DNA of 50,923 bases from CAYJAB01 sp964368305 (lineage in GTDB: Bacteria > Bacillota_I > Bacilli_A > Erysipelotrichales > Erysipelotrichaceae): positions 1 to 50,923 of the forward strand of contig CAYJAB010000009.1 in assembly GCA_964368305.1 (NCBI GenBank). Reading direction: 5' to 3'. Made by a program: the position numbers and the translations under genes. This document shows positions 25,720 to 34,017 of this stretch, piece after piece. The notes under the pieces are model-generated. The model was not told the DNA's origin and searched no databases. It saw only the letters and a program-made list of their open reading frames with translations. Within the stretch, counting starts at the first letter, position 1, and each line of letters starts with the position of its first letter.

Positions 25720-27249
25720 TTACATAAACGGACTAAAAATATTCATAATCGCACGCATTAGTCTTACAAAAACTGGTACATCTAAACACTCTTGATATGT
25801 AATCTCTGTACAATTATTTAGTGTTTTTAAGAAATCCTCTTTTATTTTCATTACAGATGAGGTTTGATACATAAATACACCACATTCAAAATGCATATAA
25901 TAACTTCTAAAATCCATATTTACCGTACCAAGTATCGCAACCTCATCATCCGCCACAAGTGTTTTCGCATGGACAAACCCAGGCAAATACTCATAAATAC
26001 GTACCCCATTTTTAATCAACTCTTCATAATTAGAACGCGTCACCATATGCACATACCATTTATCAGGAATATGTGGCGTTGTGATACGTACATCCACTCC
26101 ATTTTTTGCAGCCACAGATAATGCACGAATCATATCATACCCTACAATTAAATAAGGCGTTGTAATATAAATATACTTTTTAGCTTGCGTAATCAAATTA
26201 ATATGTGCCGTTTCCCCTACATTTTCATCATCTGTTGGACTATCTGAAAATGGTTGAACAAACCCATCCGAGCTAAATGTTGAAATGTGGGCATCCTCTA
26301 ACTTATAATCCAGATACTTTTCAGGATTTGATTCCTCAAAATTCCAGAATTGAAGAAACATTAAAGTAAAACTCCACACAGCAGCACCTTTCACATATAA
26401 ACAATTATCTTTCCAATGTCCATTTCTTTTCTTTTTATTAATGTATTCATCCGCTAGATTTATACCACCTGTAAAAGCAACTTCACCATCGACAACTAAA
26501 ATTTTCCTATGATCTCGATTATTCATTTTTATTGCAAGTTCCGCAACAAGCGGATTAAACACTTTACATTTAATCCCTTCACTTTCAAGTGTTTTATTAT
26601 AATTTCTTGGAAGTGTGCTTACACATCCAGCATCATCATAAAGCACACGTACATCAACACCTTGTTTAACTTTTTCAACTAAAATCGCATGAATTGTATC
26701 CCACATCTTACCTTCTTCAATAATAAAGTATTCTAAAAAGATGTATTTCTTTGCAAGACTAATTTCCTTAACCATTTTTGTGAATCCCGCTTCACCTACT
26801 GGATAATATTTCGTTTTTGTGTTTTTATAAATCGGATAATATCCATGATTAAAAATATAGTTTACTTGTTTTAAAATCGTCGGGTCTTTTATATCCTTCA
26901 AAATATCTTCATTTTGTTTCAAAAACGGCAAACGTTCTTCATCATTCATCATCGCATGCCTTTGAAGTTCTTTCGGTATTTTTCTACCCCCAAACATCAA
27001 ATAAAACACACCACCAAAAATTGGAACACCTAAAATTAGTAGCACCCAAATAATTGTATAAGATGGATTTTCTCTTTTATTTATTACATACAATACAATA
27101 ATAAGACTCAAGATATAAAGACAAATATAAACTTGCCAAATAGATGCGGAAAGATAATATAAAATCAACATTACAAAAGCAAGTTGAACCAATACCGATA
27201 CAACTAAAATAAAAACGCGACTAACCAGCACATTCATAATCTTGTTCAT
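25720..27249 (-). CDS. cls: Cardiolipin synthase
   Basis: Phospholipase-D-superfamily enzyme, 509 residues, that joins two phosphatidylglycerols into cardiolipin and glycerol. Two or three N-terminal membrane helices (about 10-32, 36-57, 66-86, the last followed by the FGGRK motif) anchor it. Two PLD HKD motifs are intact: His247-Lys249-Asp254 with GGIN following, and His427-Lys429-Asp434 followed by GTVNMD. Length and architecture match bacterial Cls. Ribosome binding site GGGG at 27259-27254. Last gene of a malY-like/hisJ/cls transcript. Confidence 0.94.
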   Translation of the reverse strand: MNKIMNVLVSRVFILVVSVLVQLAFVMLILYYLSASIWQVYICLYILSLIIVLYVINKRENPSYTIIWVLLILGVPIFGGVFYLMFGGRKIPKELQRHAMMNDEERLPFLKQNEDILKDIKDPTILKQVNYIFNHGYYPIYKNTKTKYYPVGEAGFTKMVKEISLAKKYIFLEYFIIEEGKMWDTIHAILVEKVKQGVDVRVLYDDAGCVSTLPRNYNKTLESEGIKCKVFNPLVAELAIKMNNRDHRKILVVDGEVAFTGGINLADEYINKKKRNGHWKDNCLYVKGAAVWSFTLMFLQFWNFEESNPEKYLDYKLEDAHISTFSSDGFVQPFSDSPTDDENVGETAHINLITQAKKYIYITTPYLIVGYDMIRALSVAAKNGVDVRITTPHIPDKWYVHMVTRSNYEELIKNGVRIYEYLPGFVHAKTLVADDEVAILGTVNMDFRSYYMHFECGVFMYQTSSVMKIKEDFLKTLNNCTEITYQECLDVPVFVRLMRAIMNIFSPFM

Positions 27250-27261
27250 ACTGTCCCCTTT

Positions 27262-28032
27262 TTATACAACGTATTTATCTAATATATTAAACGAAAGCCC
27301 CTGTAAAATTTCTTTTATAACATCAATTCGATATTCTTCCTCTAAACACTCAGGTGTATGTGCATCATATCCATAAATCACTTTACACCCTTTTTCACTT
27401 ATAATCTTCCAAAAGTCATAGAACGGATAACAACAAAACATTCCTGTTTCATACTCTCTTTTTCCATAACGAATTCCATTTAAATTAATTTCAAGTGGTA
27501 TATCATATTTTAAACTTAAGTTTGCTAGCCGTACTGCAACCTCAGCACATTTTGCACTAAAATTTGATCTTCCTAACATAAAATAATCCGGATGCGCAAT
27601 GCATTTCACTAAATTTAAAGACACCGCTTTTTCAATTGCACTTACATAATATTCTAAATCATCATCACTTGCTTGAAAACTATAATCATGATCAATCATT
27701 TTTTTATAATGTTGTCCAATAATTAAGTAGTCTACTCTTTTTATAACCTCTTGATAGTACTCTACCATCTCGTCAAAAAATTCAATTTCAAACCCAACCT
27801 TAATATCTATTTGATCCTTATATTTTTCCTTTAATAAATACATGGATTCAATATATTCATTTAATTCTGTATCATCCATGCGATCACATTGATTTTTATA
27901 TCCCTCAAATGGAATATGATCACTCATCCCTATACAATCAAACCCCGCCTTAATTGCAGATAAAATATACGCTTCATCACTTCCACTTGCATGATTACAT
28001 CTTTTTGTATGTGTATGATAGTTGTATTTCAT
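27262..28032 (-). CDS. hisJ: Histidinol-phosphatase, PHP family
   Basis: PHP-domain phosphatase, 256 residues. N-terminal metal motif NYHTHTKRCNHASGS (residues 3-17), GMSDHIPFEG, IKVGFEIEFF (metal Glu), LIIGQHY, IAHPDYF, LEINLNG and the terminal YGYDAHTP motif all match the HisJ/HisK type. It would hydrolyse histidinol phosphate in histidine synthesis. No other his gene is in the window, so a related sugar-phosphate or nucleotide phosphatase role is possible. It lies 17 bases downstream of the MalY-type gene and 12 bases upstream of cls. Confidence 0.85.
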   Translation of the reverse strand: MKYNYHTHTKRCNHASGSDEAYILSAIKAGFDCIGMSDHIPFEGYKNQCDRMDDTELNEYIESMYLLKEKYKDQIDIKVGFEIEFFDEMVEYYQEVIKRVDYLIIGQHYKKMIDHDYSFQASDDDLEYYVSAIEKAVSLNLVKCIAHPDYFMLGRSNFSAKCAEVAVRLANLSLKYDIPLEINLNGIRYGKREYETGMFCCYPFYDFWKIISEKGCKVIYGYDAHTPECLEEEYRIDVIKEILQGLSFNILDKYVV

Positions 28033-28049
28033 AATATCCCCTATTTATT

Positions 28050-29231
28050 TTAATCAAATTGTTTTAAAACTGTTTCTAATCTAATCAGCGCCTTTTTCAC
28101 TTCTGATGTCGGACACGCAATATTCATTCTTTCAAATTGACTTCCTGCTGTTCCATATGCATGCCCCTCGCTCATATAAATTTGAGCTTGATTCATTAGT
28201 ACATCATCTAACTGTTCATCCGATAAGCCATATTTACTAAAATCAATCCAAGCTAAATACGTTGCATCACTCTCCATTAAAGTTAACTTAGGTAATCTCT
28301 CTTTAAAAAACTCATCTAATACACGACGATTTTCTAAAATCACTTCCATAACTCCATCAAGCCATTCTCCACATTCATTATATGCAATCTCAGTTGCTTT
28401 AATTGCCATCATATTTAAACTACCTACATGATTTCTTTTACAAACAACTTTATATTGTTCTCTTAATTCTTCATCTTCAATTATAACCATACTCGCTTTT
28501 AATCCAGCAATATTAAATGTTTTACTTGGTGCACATGTTGTTACCACATTTTTTACATAGTTTTCACCTAACGTCGCCAACACAGTGTGTTTTTTTCCTG
28601 GGAAAACTAAATCATGGTGAATTTCATCCGCAATAATTAACACGTTGTTTTCAACACAAATATCCGCAACCTTAGTCAACTCTTCTCTTGTAAAGACTTT
28701 ACCCGTTGGATTGTGTGGACTACATAAAATAAATACTGTATTATTTGGATCTTTCGCAAGTTTTTCAAATGTTTCAAAATCAATTTCATAATGATTATCT
28801 ACTCTTACTAAATCACAATTTTGAATTATACACTCACCTTGTAAAATCGCTGTATTAAAAGGTGGATAAGTCGGTGTAAACAAAATAACCCCTTCCCCTT
28901 TTTTTGCATAACTTTGTACAAGCGTACATACTGCACCTACAACTCCTGGTGTTGGTAAAATCCACTCTTTTTTAATTTCATATTGATGTTTATTTTTCAT
29001 CCAATTTATAATCGCATTGTAATACCCATCTAGTGGCATTGTATATCCAAGTACATATTCATCCAATATCTTCTTTAATCCTTCTGTAATCTCAGGAGCT
29101 GTTTTAAATTCCATATCCGCAACTGAAAATGGAATAACCCCTTCATCTACTTTACGTACTTTATTCATTATTTCCCATTTTGACGCACCATGTTGTGTGC
29201 GATCTACAACTGTAGTAAAATCATATTTCAT
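28050..29231 (-). CDS. MalY/PatB-type PLP aminotransferase (cystathionine beta-lyase-like)
   Basis: 393 residues. N-terminal family signature FTTVVDRTQHGASKWE (about 5-20) and VIPFSVADMEFKTAPEI are diagnostic of the MalY/PatB group, which cleaves cystathionine or cysteine C-S bonds. Further sites: SPHNPTGKVF, IADEIHHDL, and PLP lysine in APSKTFNIAGLKAS. The closely placed hisJ raises the alternative that it serves as a histidinol-phosphate aminotransferase, but the MalY-type N-terminus argues for the lyase. First gene of the three-gene transcript, downstream of a terminator. Confidence 0.85.
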   Translation of the reverse strand: MKYDFTTVVDRTQHGASKWEIMNKVRKVDEGVIPFSVADMEFKTAPEITEGLKKILDEYVLGYTMPLDGYYNAIINWMKNKHQYEIKKEWILPTPGVVGAVCTLVQSYAKKGEGVILFTPTYPPFNTAILQGECIIQNCDLVRVDNHYEIDFETFEKLAKDPNNTVFILCSPHNPTGKVFTREELTKVADICVENNVLIIADEIHHDLVFPGKKHTVLATLGENYVKNVVTTCAPSKTFNIAGLKASMVIIEDEELREQYKVVCKRNHVGSLNMMAIKATEIAYNECGEWLDGVMEVILENRRVLDEFFKERLPKLTLMESDATYLAWIDFSKYGLSDEQLDDVLMNQAQIYMSEGHAYGTAGSQFERMNIACPTSEVKKALIRLETVLKQFD

Positions 29232-29269
29232 ATTTGTTTCCCCTTTTATATCTTCTCTATATTTATACC

Positions 29270-29296
29270 AAAAAAAAGGATAAAATTCTATCCTTT
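29270..29296 (-). terminator. Terminator of the YgjP-like gene
   Basis: Minus strand AAAGGATA (29296-29289), loop, TATCCTTT (29282-29275), then a T-run. It overlaps the last codons of the gene (stop at 29290-29288). Confidence 0.85.
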
Positions 29297-29983
29297 CATC
29301 ATCAACATTTTTTCCTGTTCCTTATAATTCGGCATATAGTATGATACAACTTGATAAAATCGCTTTGAATGATTCGGAACGATCAAATGTGCATATTCAT
29401 GCAATAATACATAATCGCTACACGATTTAGGATAATACAATAAATTCGTATTCAACGTAATCTTGTTTTTATTCACAAGACAACTCCCCCATTTCCCTTT
29501 CATTTTACGAAATACGATCTCTGGTTTTTCAATACGATATTCCTTTAAGATTTCATCAAAATCCTGACATTTCACTTCAATATACCTTTTTAAAAGCTTT
29601 ACACATTCATTCATAATAAACACTTTTATTTTTTCTTGATTTGAAATATCAGGATAACTCACATATACATGATCTTCATTTACTTTAAAACGCATACTCC
29701 CTTTTTCTAAATGAATTGGGTATACTTTTCCAAATAGTCTTAGCGAATCACATTGTTCGGGTTCACTTTGAATTTGTTTAAGTTTTTCAAGTCTAACTTG
29801 TGCTTGTCTAATCCACACCCATTTACTAATAATGAAACTTTCAACATTTTCAAAAGGCACACCAGGATGCGCACTTACCAATAGCGTTTTATCCATTTTC
29901 AAACGCATATTAATATTCTTTACTTTCTTTGGTGTAAATTCATATTCCATGATTTCATTTTGATATTTAATTACTTTTTTCAT
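29288..29983 (-). CDS. YgjP-like metal-dependent hydrolase (M48/SprT-like)
   Basis: 231 residues of the YgjP/DUF45 zinc-protease-like family. The metal site HEYAHLIVPNHSKRFY lies near 190-205 (HExxH plus a downstream His). The segment WGSCLVNKNKITLNTNLLYYPKSCSDYVLLHE is characteristic. No signal peptide or membrane helix. A TATAAT sits only six bases before the ATG and there is no Shine-Dalgarno, so the mRNA is probably leaderless. Natural substrates are unknown for the family. Confidence 0.85.
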   Translation of the reverse strand: MKKVIKYQNEIMEYEFTPKKVKNINMRLKMDKTLLVSAHPGVPFENVESFIISKWVWIRQAQVRLEKLKQIQSEPEQCDSLRLFGKVYPIHLEKGSMRFKVNEDHVYVSYPDISNQEKIKVFIMNECVKLLKRYIEVKCQDFDEILKEYRIEKPEIVFRKMKGKWGSCLVNKNKITLNTNLLYYPKSCSDYVLLHEYAHLIVPNHSKRFYQVVSYYMPNYKEQEKMLMMKG

Positions 29984-29989
29984 AAAAGT

Positions 29990-30022
29990 ATTATATCATA
30001 AATCATTTATTAAATGATTTAT
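29990..30022 (-). promoter_or_regulatory. Leaderless promoter with 25-base palindrome
   Basis: Minus strand TATAAT (29995-29990), six bases before the ATG at 29983. Perfect arms ATAAATCATTTA (29998-30009) and TAAATGATTTAT (30011-30022), separated by one base, cover the -35 position. There is no T-run after it, so an operator is more likely than a terminator for the upstream gene. Confidence 0.6.
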
Positions 30023-30027
30023 CGTTT

Positions 30028-30540
30028 TTAATCTACAAATTCACTATTTTCAAGTGTCTCTTCACTCATATAAATTTGTACTTTAGAATTTGATTTCATA
30101 TATTCTCGCGCATCATCTGCATTAATAGTCACTTTATTTTTTAAACTAAATAATACGATATCTATCATTTCATTCACATTTAGTTCACTGTACGAATTGA
30201 ATCTAAAATGATCAACATTGACATCATTTTCACTGTAAAGGTTTGAGTTTGTATGAATATATGTATAATCAGGATAGCTTTTAACTATTTTAATCTCATC
30301 TTCTAAACTATTATCTGTAATCACTTCATATTCAACATCCCACACACTAAATCTAACTTTTATATTCTCGTCTGAAGAAAGTGAATATGTATCTTCTTGC
30401 GTAACTATTTTAGAGTCGATCGCATTTTCAAATATTAATTCAGAAGATTCTTCAAATGACGAGATTTCCATTATAAATACTGAAATACCAAGCCCGATAA
30501 ACGCAAACCCCACTAGAAAAGTAATTAATAATTTTTTCAT
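30028..30540 (-). CDS. Single-pass membrane protein of the PadR cluster, unknown function
   Basis: 170 residues from the ATG at 30540, which follows GGAGGGAAG; a TTG eight codons earlier would lie before that site and is not used. One N-terminal helix (about 3-23) is followed by an extracytoplasmic, Ser/Asp/Glu-rich domain. The position after PadR and DUF1700 genes is where a DUF4097-type putative adhesin usually occurs, but this protein is short and I cannot assign that family with confidence. Probably an envelope-associated protein co-regulated by PadR. Its start lies one base past the end of the DUF1700 gene. Confidence 0.7.
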   Translation of the reverse strand: MKKLLITFLVGFAFIGLGISVFIMEISSFEESSELIFENAIDSKIVTQEDTYSLSSDENIKVRFSVWDVEYEVITDNSLEDEIKIVKSYPDYTYIHTNSNLYSENDVNVDHFRFNSYSELNVNEMIDIVLFSLKNKVTINADDAREYMKSNSKVQIYMSEETLENSEFVD

Positions 30541-30541
30541 T

Positions 30542-31498
30542 TTACTTCCCTCCTTTAAATACAAATTTGGCTATTGCAACTGAAGTTGATATACAAATCA
30601 ACATTACACCAAACAAAATAAGTGTAAGACCCCAAAGGCCTGCACTTTGAACTAACATTCCAAATGAAACACCAAACATCACAACCATAGTAACTGTTAC
30701 AGGTAAAATTCCAATCAAGAAGAAGAAAGAGAAAAATCTTGCGATAAGTACAACAAATCCAACTAACAATTGCGTTGCACTAAATTGACTCTCTTTTTTA
30801 ACCTTTGGTGCTTTTTTAACTTTACTTACATTTACTGCAGCATCTATGACCTTTTCTTCTTCATTTAAATGTGGTTGTTGATCATCTACAACCGTATCTT
30901 CTACTTTTTCATCATTTGAAGATGACGTATTTTTCTTCTCTGTAAATTGAAGTGATATCACACGTTTTTTTACAAATGTAATAATTGTAAATCCAGCAAT
31001 TACAAAATATCCAATTTCCAATACAAATTTAAACATATTTTCAAACCACATTGTTACACTATATGGAATATGGAATATTCCATCAAATGGTGTTCCAAAC
31101 CCTGCAAGTGCAATTATAAAATTAACAAACGCATAAAAGAATGCTCTAAAAATCATAATACCTACAAGAAGCAACATAAATTCAAACACTATTGAAATTA
31201 ATTTCTTTCTATTTACTTTTGATAACGCATCACTTGTTTTATCAATTAAGTTATCCATTGATTTTACATAGTCATTAATACCAGGTTTTTTTGTTTGTTT
31301 TACATGATATGCACTTAATATTTCTTTTGTAAATTCTTCTAAATCCCCAAAATCTTTAATTGCATCTTCTTCACTTTGTCCATTTTCAACTTTCATTTCA
31401 ATATGTTGAATATACTCTTCAATTACTTCATTTTTCTCTGTATCTTCTAAAATTGATAAACGATCATTTAGAAAATCTTTAAATTCTGTTTTATTCAT
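30542..31498 (-). CDS. DUF1700-type membrane protein
   Basis: 318 residues from ATG at 31498 (AAGGAGGG nine bases upstream). N-terminal DUF1700 segment (1-70) with KTEFKDFLNDRLSILEDTEKNEVIEEYIQHIE and AIKDFGDLEEFTKEIL. Then hydrophobic helices at about 108-140 and 160-185, an acidic linker (about 195-235) and two further helices near 250-315. Such proteins accompany a PadR regulator and a putative adhesin in many Bacillota. The role is not established; envelope-stress response is inferred. The start overlaps the padR stop by eight bases, so translation is coupled. Confidence 0.8.
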   Translation of the reverse strand: MNKTEFKDFLNDRLSILEDTEKNEVIEEYIQHIEMKVENGQSEEDAIKDFGDLEEFTKEILSAYHVKQTKKPGINDYVKSMDNLIDKTSDALSKVNRKKLISIVFEFMLLLVGIMIFRAFFYAFVNFIIALAGFGTPFDGIFHIPYSVTMWFENMFKFVLEIGYFVIAGFTIITFVKKRVISLQFTEKKNTSSSNDEKVEDTVVDDQQPHLNEEEKVIDAAVNVSKVKKAPKVKKESQFSATQLLVGFVVLIARFFSFFFLIGILPVTVTMVVMFGVSFGMLVQSAGLWGLTLILFGVMLICISTSVAIAKFVFKGGK

Positions 31499-31811
31499 AT
31501 TTTCCCTCCTTGATAAATTCATTGATATCTTCTACAAATTTCAACCAATCTTCTTTTATTTGATTACAATATACAGTACCGCTATGTGTTATATGATAGT
31601 ACTTTCTCGGCGGTCCTTCTGTGGACTCTCTTAAATAAGTTTCTAAGTAACGTTCATTTGTCAGCCTTTTTAACAATGGATAAATCGTTCCTTCGTTTAC
31701 ATCTACAACTTTAGAAACTTCATTTACAAGTTCATACCCATACATATCTTTCTTTAGAATCGCAAGTAATACAATTAAGTCTAAAACACCTTTTTTAAAC
31801 TGTGTATTCAT
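31491..31811 (-). CDS. PadR family transcriptional regulator
   Basis: 106 residues from ATG at 31811 (GGAAGTG upstream; an earlier in-frame ATG has no binding site). Winged-helix DNA-binding protein with the classic LKKDMYGYELVNEVSKVVDVNEGTIYPLLKRLTNERYLETY and GPPRKYYHITHSG wing. It is typically a dimeric repressor. It leads the PadR-DUF1700-membrane protein operon and very likely controls it through the palindrome at 31865-31887. Confidence 0.93.
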   Translation of the reverse strand: MNTQFKKGVLDLIVLLAILKKDMYGYELVNEVSKVVDVNEGTIYPLLKRLTNERYLETYLRESTEGPPRKYYHITHSGTVYCNQIKEDWLKFVEDINEFIKEGKYE

Positions 31812-31864
31812 TTCATCACTTCCTTTTTGCATATTCATCATACATCAACTACTATGTAATGTAA

Positions 31865-31887
31865 AGTACTAAATTAATTTTAGTACT
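31865..31887 (-). promoter_or_regulatory. Palindromic operator upstream of padR
   Basis: Perfect arms AGTACTAAA (31865-31873) and TTTAGTACT (31879-31887) with a five-base centre, 54 bases upstream of the padR start and downstream of the tyrA terminator. Position and symmetry fit an autoregulatory PadR site. No clear -35/-10 pair could be fixed around it. Confidence 0.6.
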
Positions 31888-31895
31888 AAAAAAAT

Positions 31896-31915
31896 AAAAA
31901 AGCGATTTCTCGCTT
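31896..31915 (-). terminator. Terminator of the aro operon after tyrA
   Basis: Minus strand AAGCGA (31915-31910), loop GAAA, TCGCTT (31905-31900), then TTTTA and more T. It overlaps the tyrA stop codon and closes the seven-gene operon. Confidence 0.85.
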
Positions 31916-32759
31916 ATTTTTCAAACTCTAATCTTCTCTTAGTAGACTGTACCATTTTCTTTTTTAAACTCTCTACATCTTCATTTACTAAATCGGATTT
32001 CAATTTTTGAAGCTCCTCGCAAAACACATCAATTTCATCAATAAGAACCGCTTTGTTCATCATAAATAATTCACTCCATAGATGTTCATTTATTTTTGCG
32101 ATGCGTGTTAAATCTCTAAAAGAATCTCCTGTATAGTTTTTTAATGTTGTATCTGCATTTGCGTTCATTAAACTTACGGCGATCGCATGTGTCAATTGAG
32201 AAACATACCCAATCATTTGATCATGTTTTTCTGCTGATAAGAAAACAATCTGCTTAAAATTCAATAATGATACGAATTCAAATACTTTATCAATAGAAGA
32301 TTGTTTATTTTTAGGATGCTCAATAATAATCCCATTCGCATTTCTAAATAAATTTATATCAGAAAATGCAACACCACTCACTTCTTTCCCGGCCATAGGA
32401 TGAAAAGCAACAAAGTCTAAATCACTTCTTAGTATATTTTGTATATCATCTAATAATTTTACCTTTACCCCACTGACATCACTTAAAATAGCATTGTCCT
32501 TAATCATACTTTGGTATTTTTCTAACCATACTACAATTTGACTAGGATAAAGTCCAAACATCACACTATCATATTTACAAACAAACTCTTTTTCAACACA
32601 AACACTTCCCTCATCAATGATTAAAGACTTCTTTGCGTATTCAATTGTTTCAGCATTTAAATCAATGGCACCTACAAAGTATCCTTCTTGTTTCAGTGCT
32701 TTCGCAACACTTCCTCCAATTAATCCTAACCCCACAATAAGTATATTTTTAGGATTCAT
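31914..32759 (-). CDS. tyrA: Prephenate dehydrogenase
   Basis: NAD(P)-dependent oxidative decarboxylation of prephenate to 4-hydroxyphenylpyruvate, the tyrosine precursor. 281 residues: Rossmann domain with VGLGLIGGSVAKALK (residues 9-23), then the helical dimerisation domain with FHPMAGKE, YVSQLTHAIAVSLM and FRDLTRIAKINEHLW. No chorismate mutase or ACT domain is present, so feedback control by an ACT domain is lacking here. The gene overlaps aroA by 11 bases and is the last of the operon. Confidence 0.94.
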   Translation of the reverse strand: MNPKNILIVGLGLIGGSVAKALKQEGYFVGAIDLNAETIEYAKKSLIIDEGSVCVEKEFVCKYDSVMFGLYPSQIVVWLEKYQSMIKDNAILSDVSGVKVKLLDDIQNILRSDLDFVAFHPMAGKEVSGVAFSDINLFRNANGIIIEHPKNKQSSIDKVFEFVSLLNFKQIVFLSAEKHDQMIGYVSQLTHAIAVSLMNANADTTLKNYTGDSFRDLTRIAKINEHLWSELFMMNKAVLIDEIDVFCEELQKLKSDLVNEDVESLKKKMVQSTKRRLEFEK

Positions 32760-34017
32760 ACAATTTCACCTTTATTCCTAACTGCTTTAAATCATCGAAA
32801 AATGTTGGATATGATTTTTCAATTGATTCTGCTTGGTCAATTACAACAGGATAATTTAATACAGTTGCATACACCGCCAAACTCATCACAATACGATGAT
32901 CTTTATGTCCAATAACTTCTTTTTCACTTTCAATATTTTTTCTATCTAATACAACAATTGTATCTTCTGTTGTTTTTAAAGTAACTCCAAGTTTAGTCAG
33001 TTCACTTTCAATCGCATCAATGCGATCCGATTCTTTAAAACGAAGTCTTTTAGCATTGTAAATTACAAAATTATCTTTTGCATGCGTACCTAAAACTGTC
33101 AAGATTGGACCTAAATCAGGACAATCACTTAAATCAATACGTCCACTTTCAAACTCAGTAGGATAAACCGCAAGTGTATCCTTTGAGATTTCATGTTTTA
33201 TTTTACAATCCTTTAAAAGTTCAACAATTTTTTTATCTCCTTGTTTACTTTCAAAATTTAATCCATGACAAACAATTTTATGATTAATTGCTCCAAGCAC
33301 TGCAAAAAATCCAAGTTGAGAGAAATCCGCTTCCACCGTATAATCAAATGCTTGATATGCCTGATTTCCTTTAATTAAATAACCATTTTCAAATTCTATG
33401 ATTTCTACATTAAATTTCTTTAACATATCAATCGTTAAATCCACATAACTTTTTGATTCAAACACTCCAGTTATTTCTATTTTACTATCAGATGAAAGTA
33501 GAGGAAGCATAAATAACAATCCACTTATAAACTGACTGCTTACATCCCCTTTTATTTTATAGGTTTGTGCTTTTAATTTTCCTTTTATAATAATTTGGTC
33601 TTCATTTTGAACATATTTTAAATTTTGATTCAAAAATATTTCTTTATATATTTCCTGCGGTCGTTTCATCAAACGATTTTCCCCTTGAAATACAACTTCC
33701 TTATCAATCAATGAGAAAATCGGGATAAAAAAGCGCAATGTAGATCCAGATTCTTTACAGTTTACAATACAAGATTCTACATTTGAAAAATCTTGTATTC
33801 CTATTACCTCTACAAAATCTGATCCACATACAACACTTGCACCCAGTTTTTTTATTCCTTCAATCGTAACTTTTACATCATCAGAAAAAGCAATATTTTT
33901 TATGACACTTTTTCCCTTTGAAAGAGCTGCACAAATTAATGCACGATGTGACATACTCTTACTTGCTGGAATTGTAATATGTTCTAAGTTTTTTGAAGGA
34001 TAAATCTTTGCCTTCAT
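32749..34017 (-). CDS. aroA: EPSP synthase (3-phosphoshikimate 1-carboxyvinyltransferase)
   Basis: Transfers the enolpyruvyl group of PEP to shikimate-3-phosphate. 422 residues, two similar domains. Family motifs: IPASKSMSHRALICAALSKG (about 17-36), NCKESGSTLRFFIPI (about 86-100), GDVSSQFISGLLFMLPLL, SQLGFFAVLGA, DCPDLGPILTVL, RLRFKESDRI and HKDHRIVMSLAV. The start overlaps the aroF stop in a TAATG arrangement. The NCKESGSTLR region has Glu-Ser rather than the NAGTTMR pattern of class I enzymes, so glyphosate sensitivity class cannot be inferred simply. Confidence 0.96.
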   Translation of the reverse strand: MKAKIYPSKNLEHITIPASKSMSHRALICAALSKGKSVIKNIAFSDDVKVTIEGIKKLGASVVCGSDFVEVIGIQDFSNVESCIVNCKESGSTLRFFIPIFSLIDKEVVFQGENRLMKRPQEIYKEIFLNQNLKYVQNEDQIIIKGKLKAQTYKIKGDVSSQFISGLLFMLPLLSSDSKIEITGVFESKSYVDLTIDMLKKFNVEIIEFENGYLIKGNQAYQAFDYTVEADFSQLGFFAVLGAINHKIVCHGLNFESKQGDKKIVELLKDCKIKHEISKDTLAVYPTEFESGRIDLSDCPDLGPILTVLGTHAKDNFVIYNAKRLRFKESDRIDAIESELTKLGVTLKTTEDTIVVLDRKNIESEKEVIGHKDHRIVMSLAVYATVLNYPVVIDQAESIEKSYPTFFDDLKQLGIKVKLYES

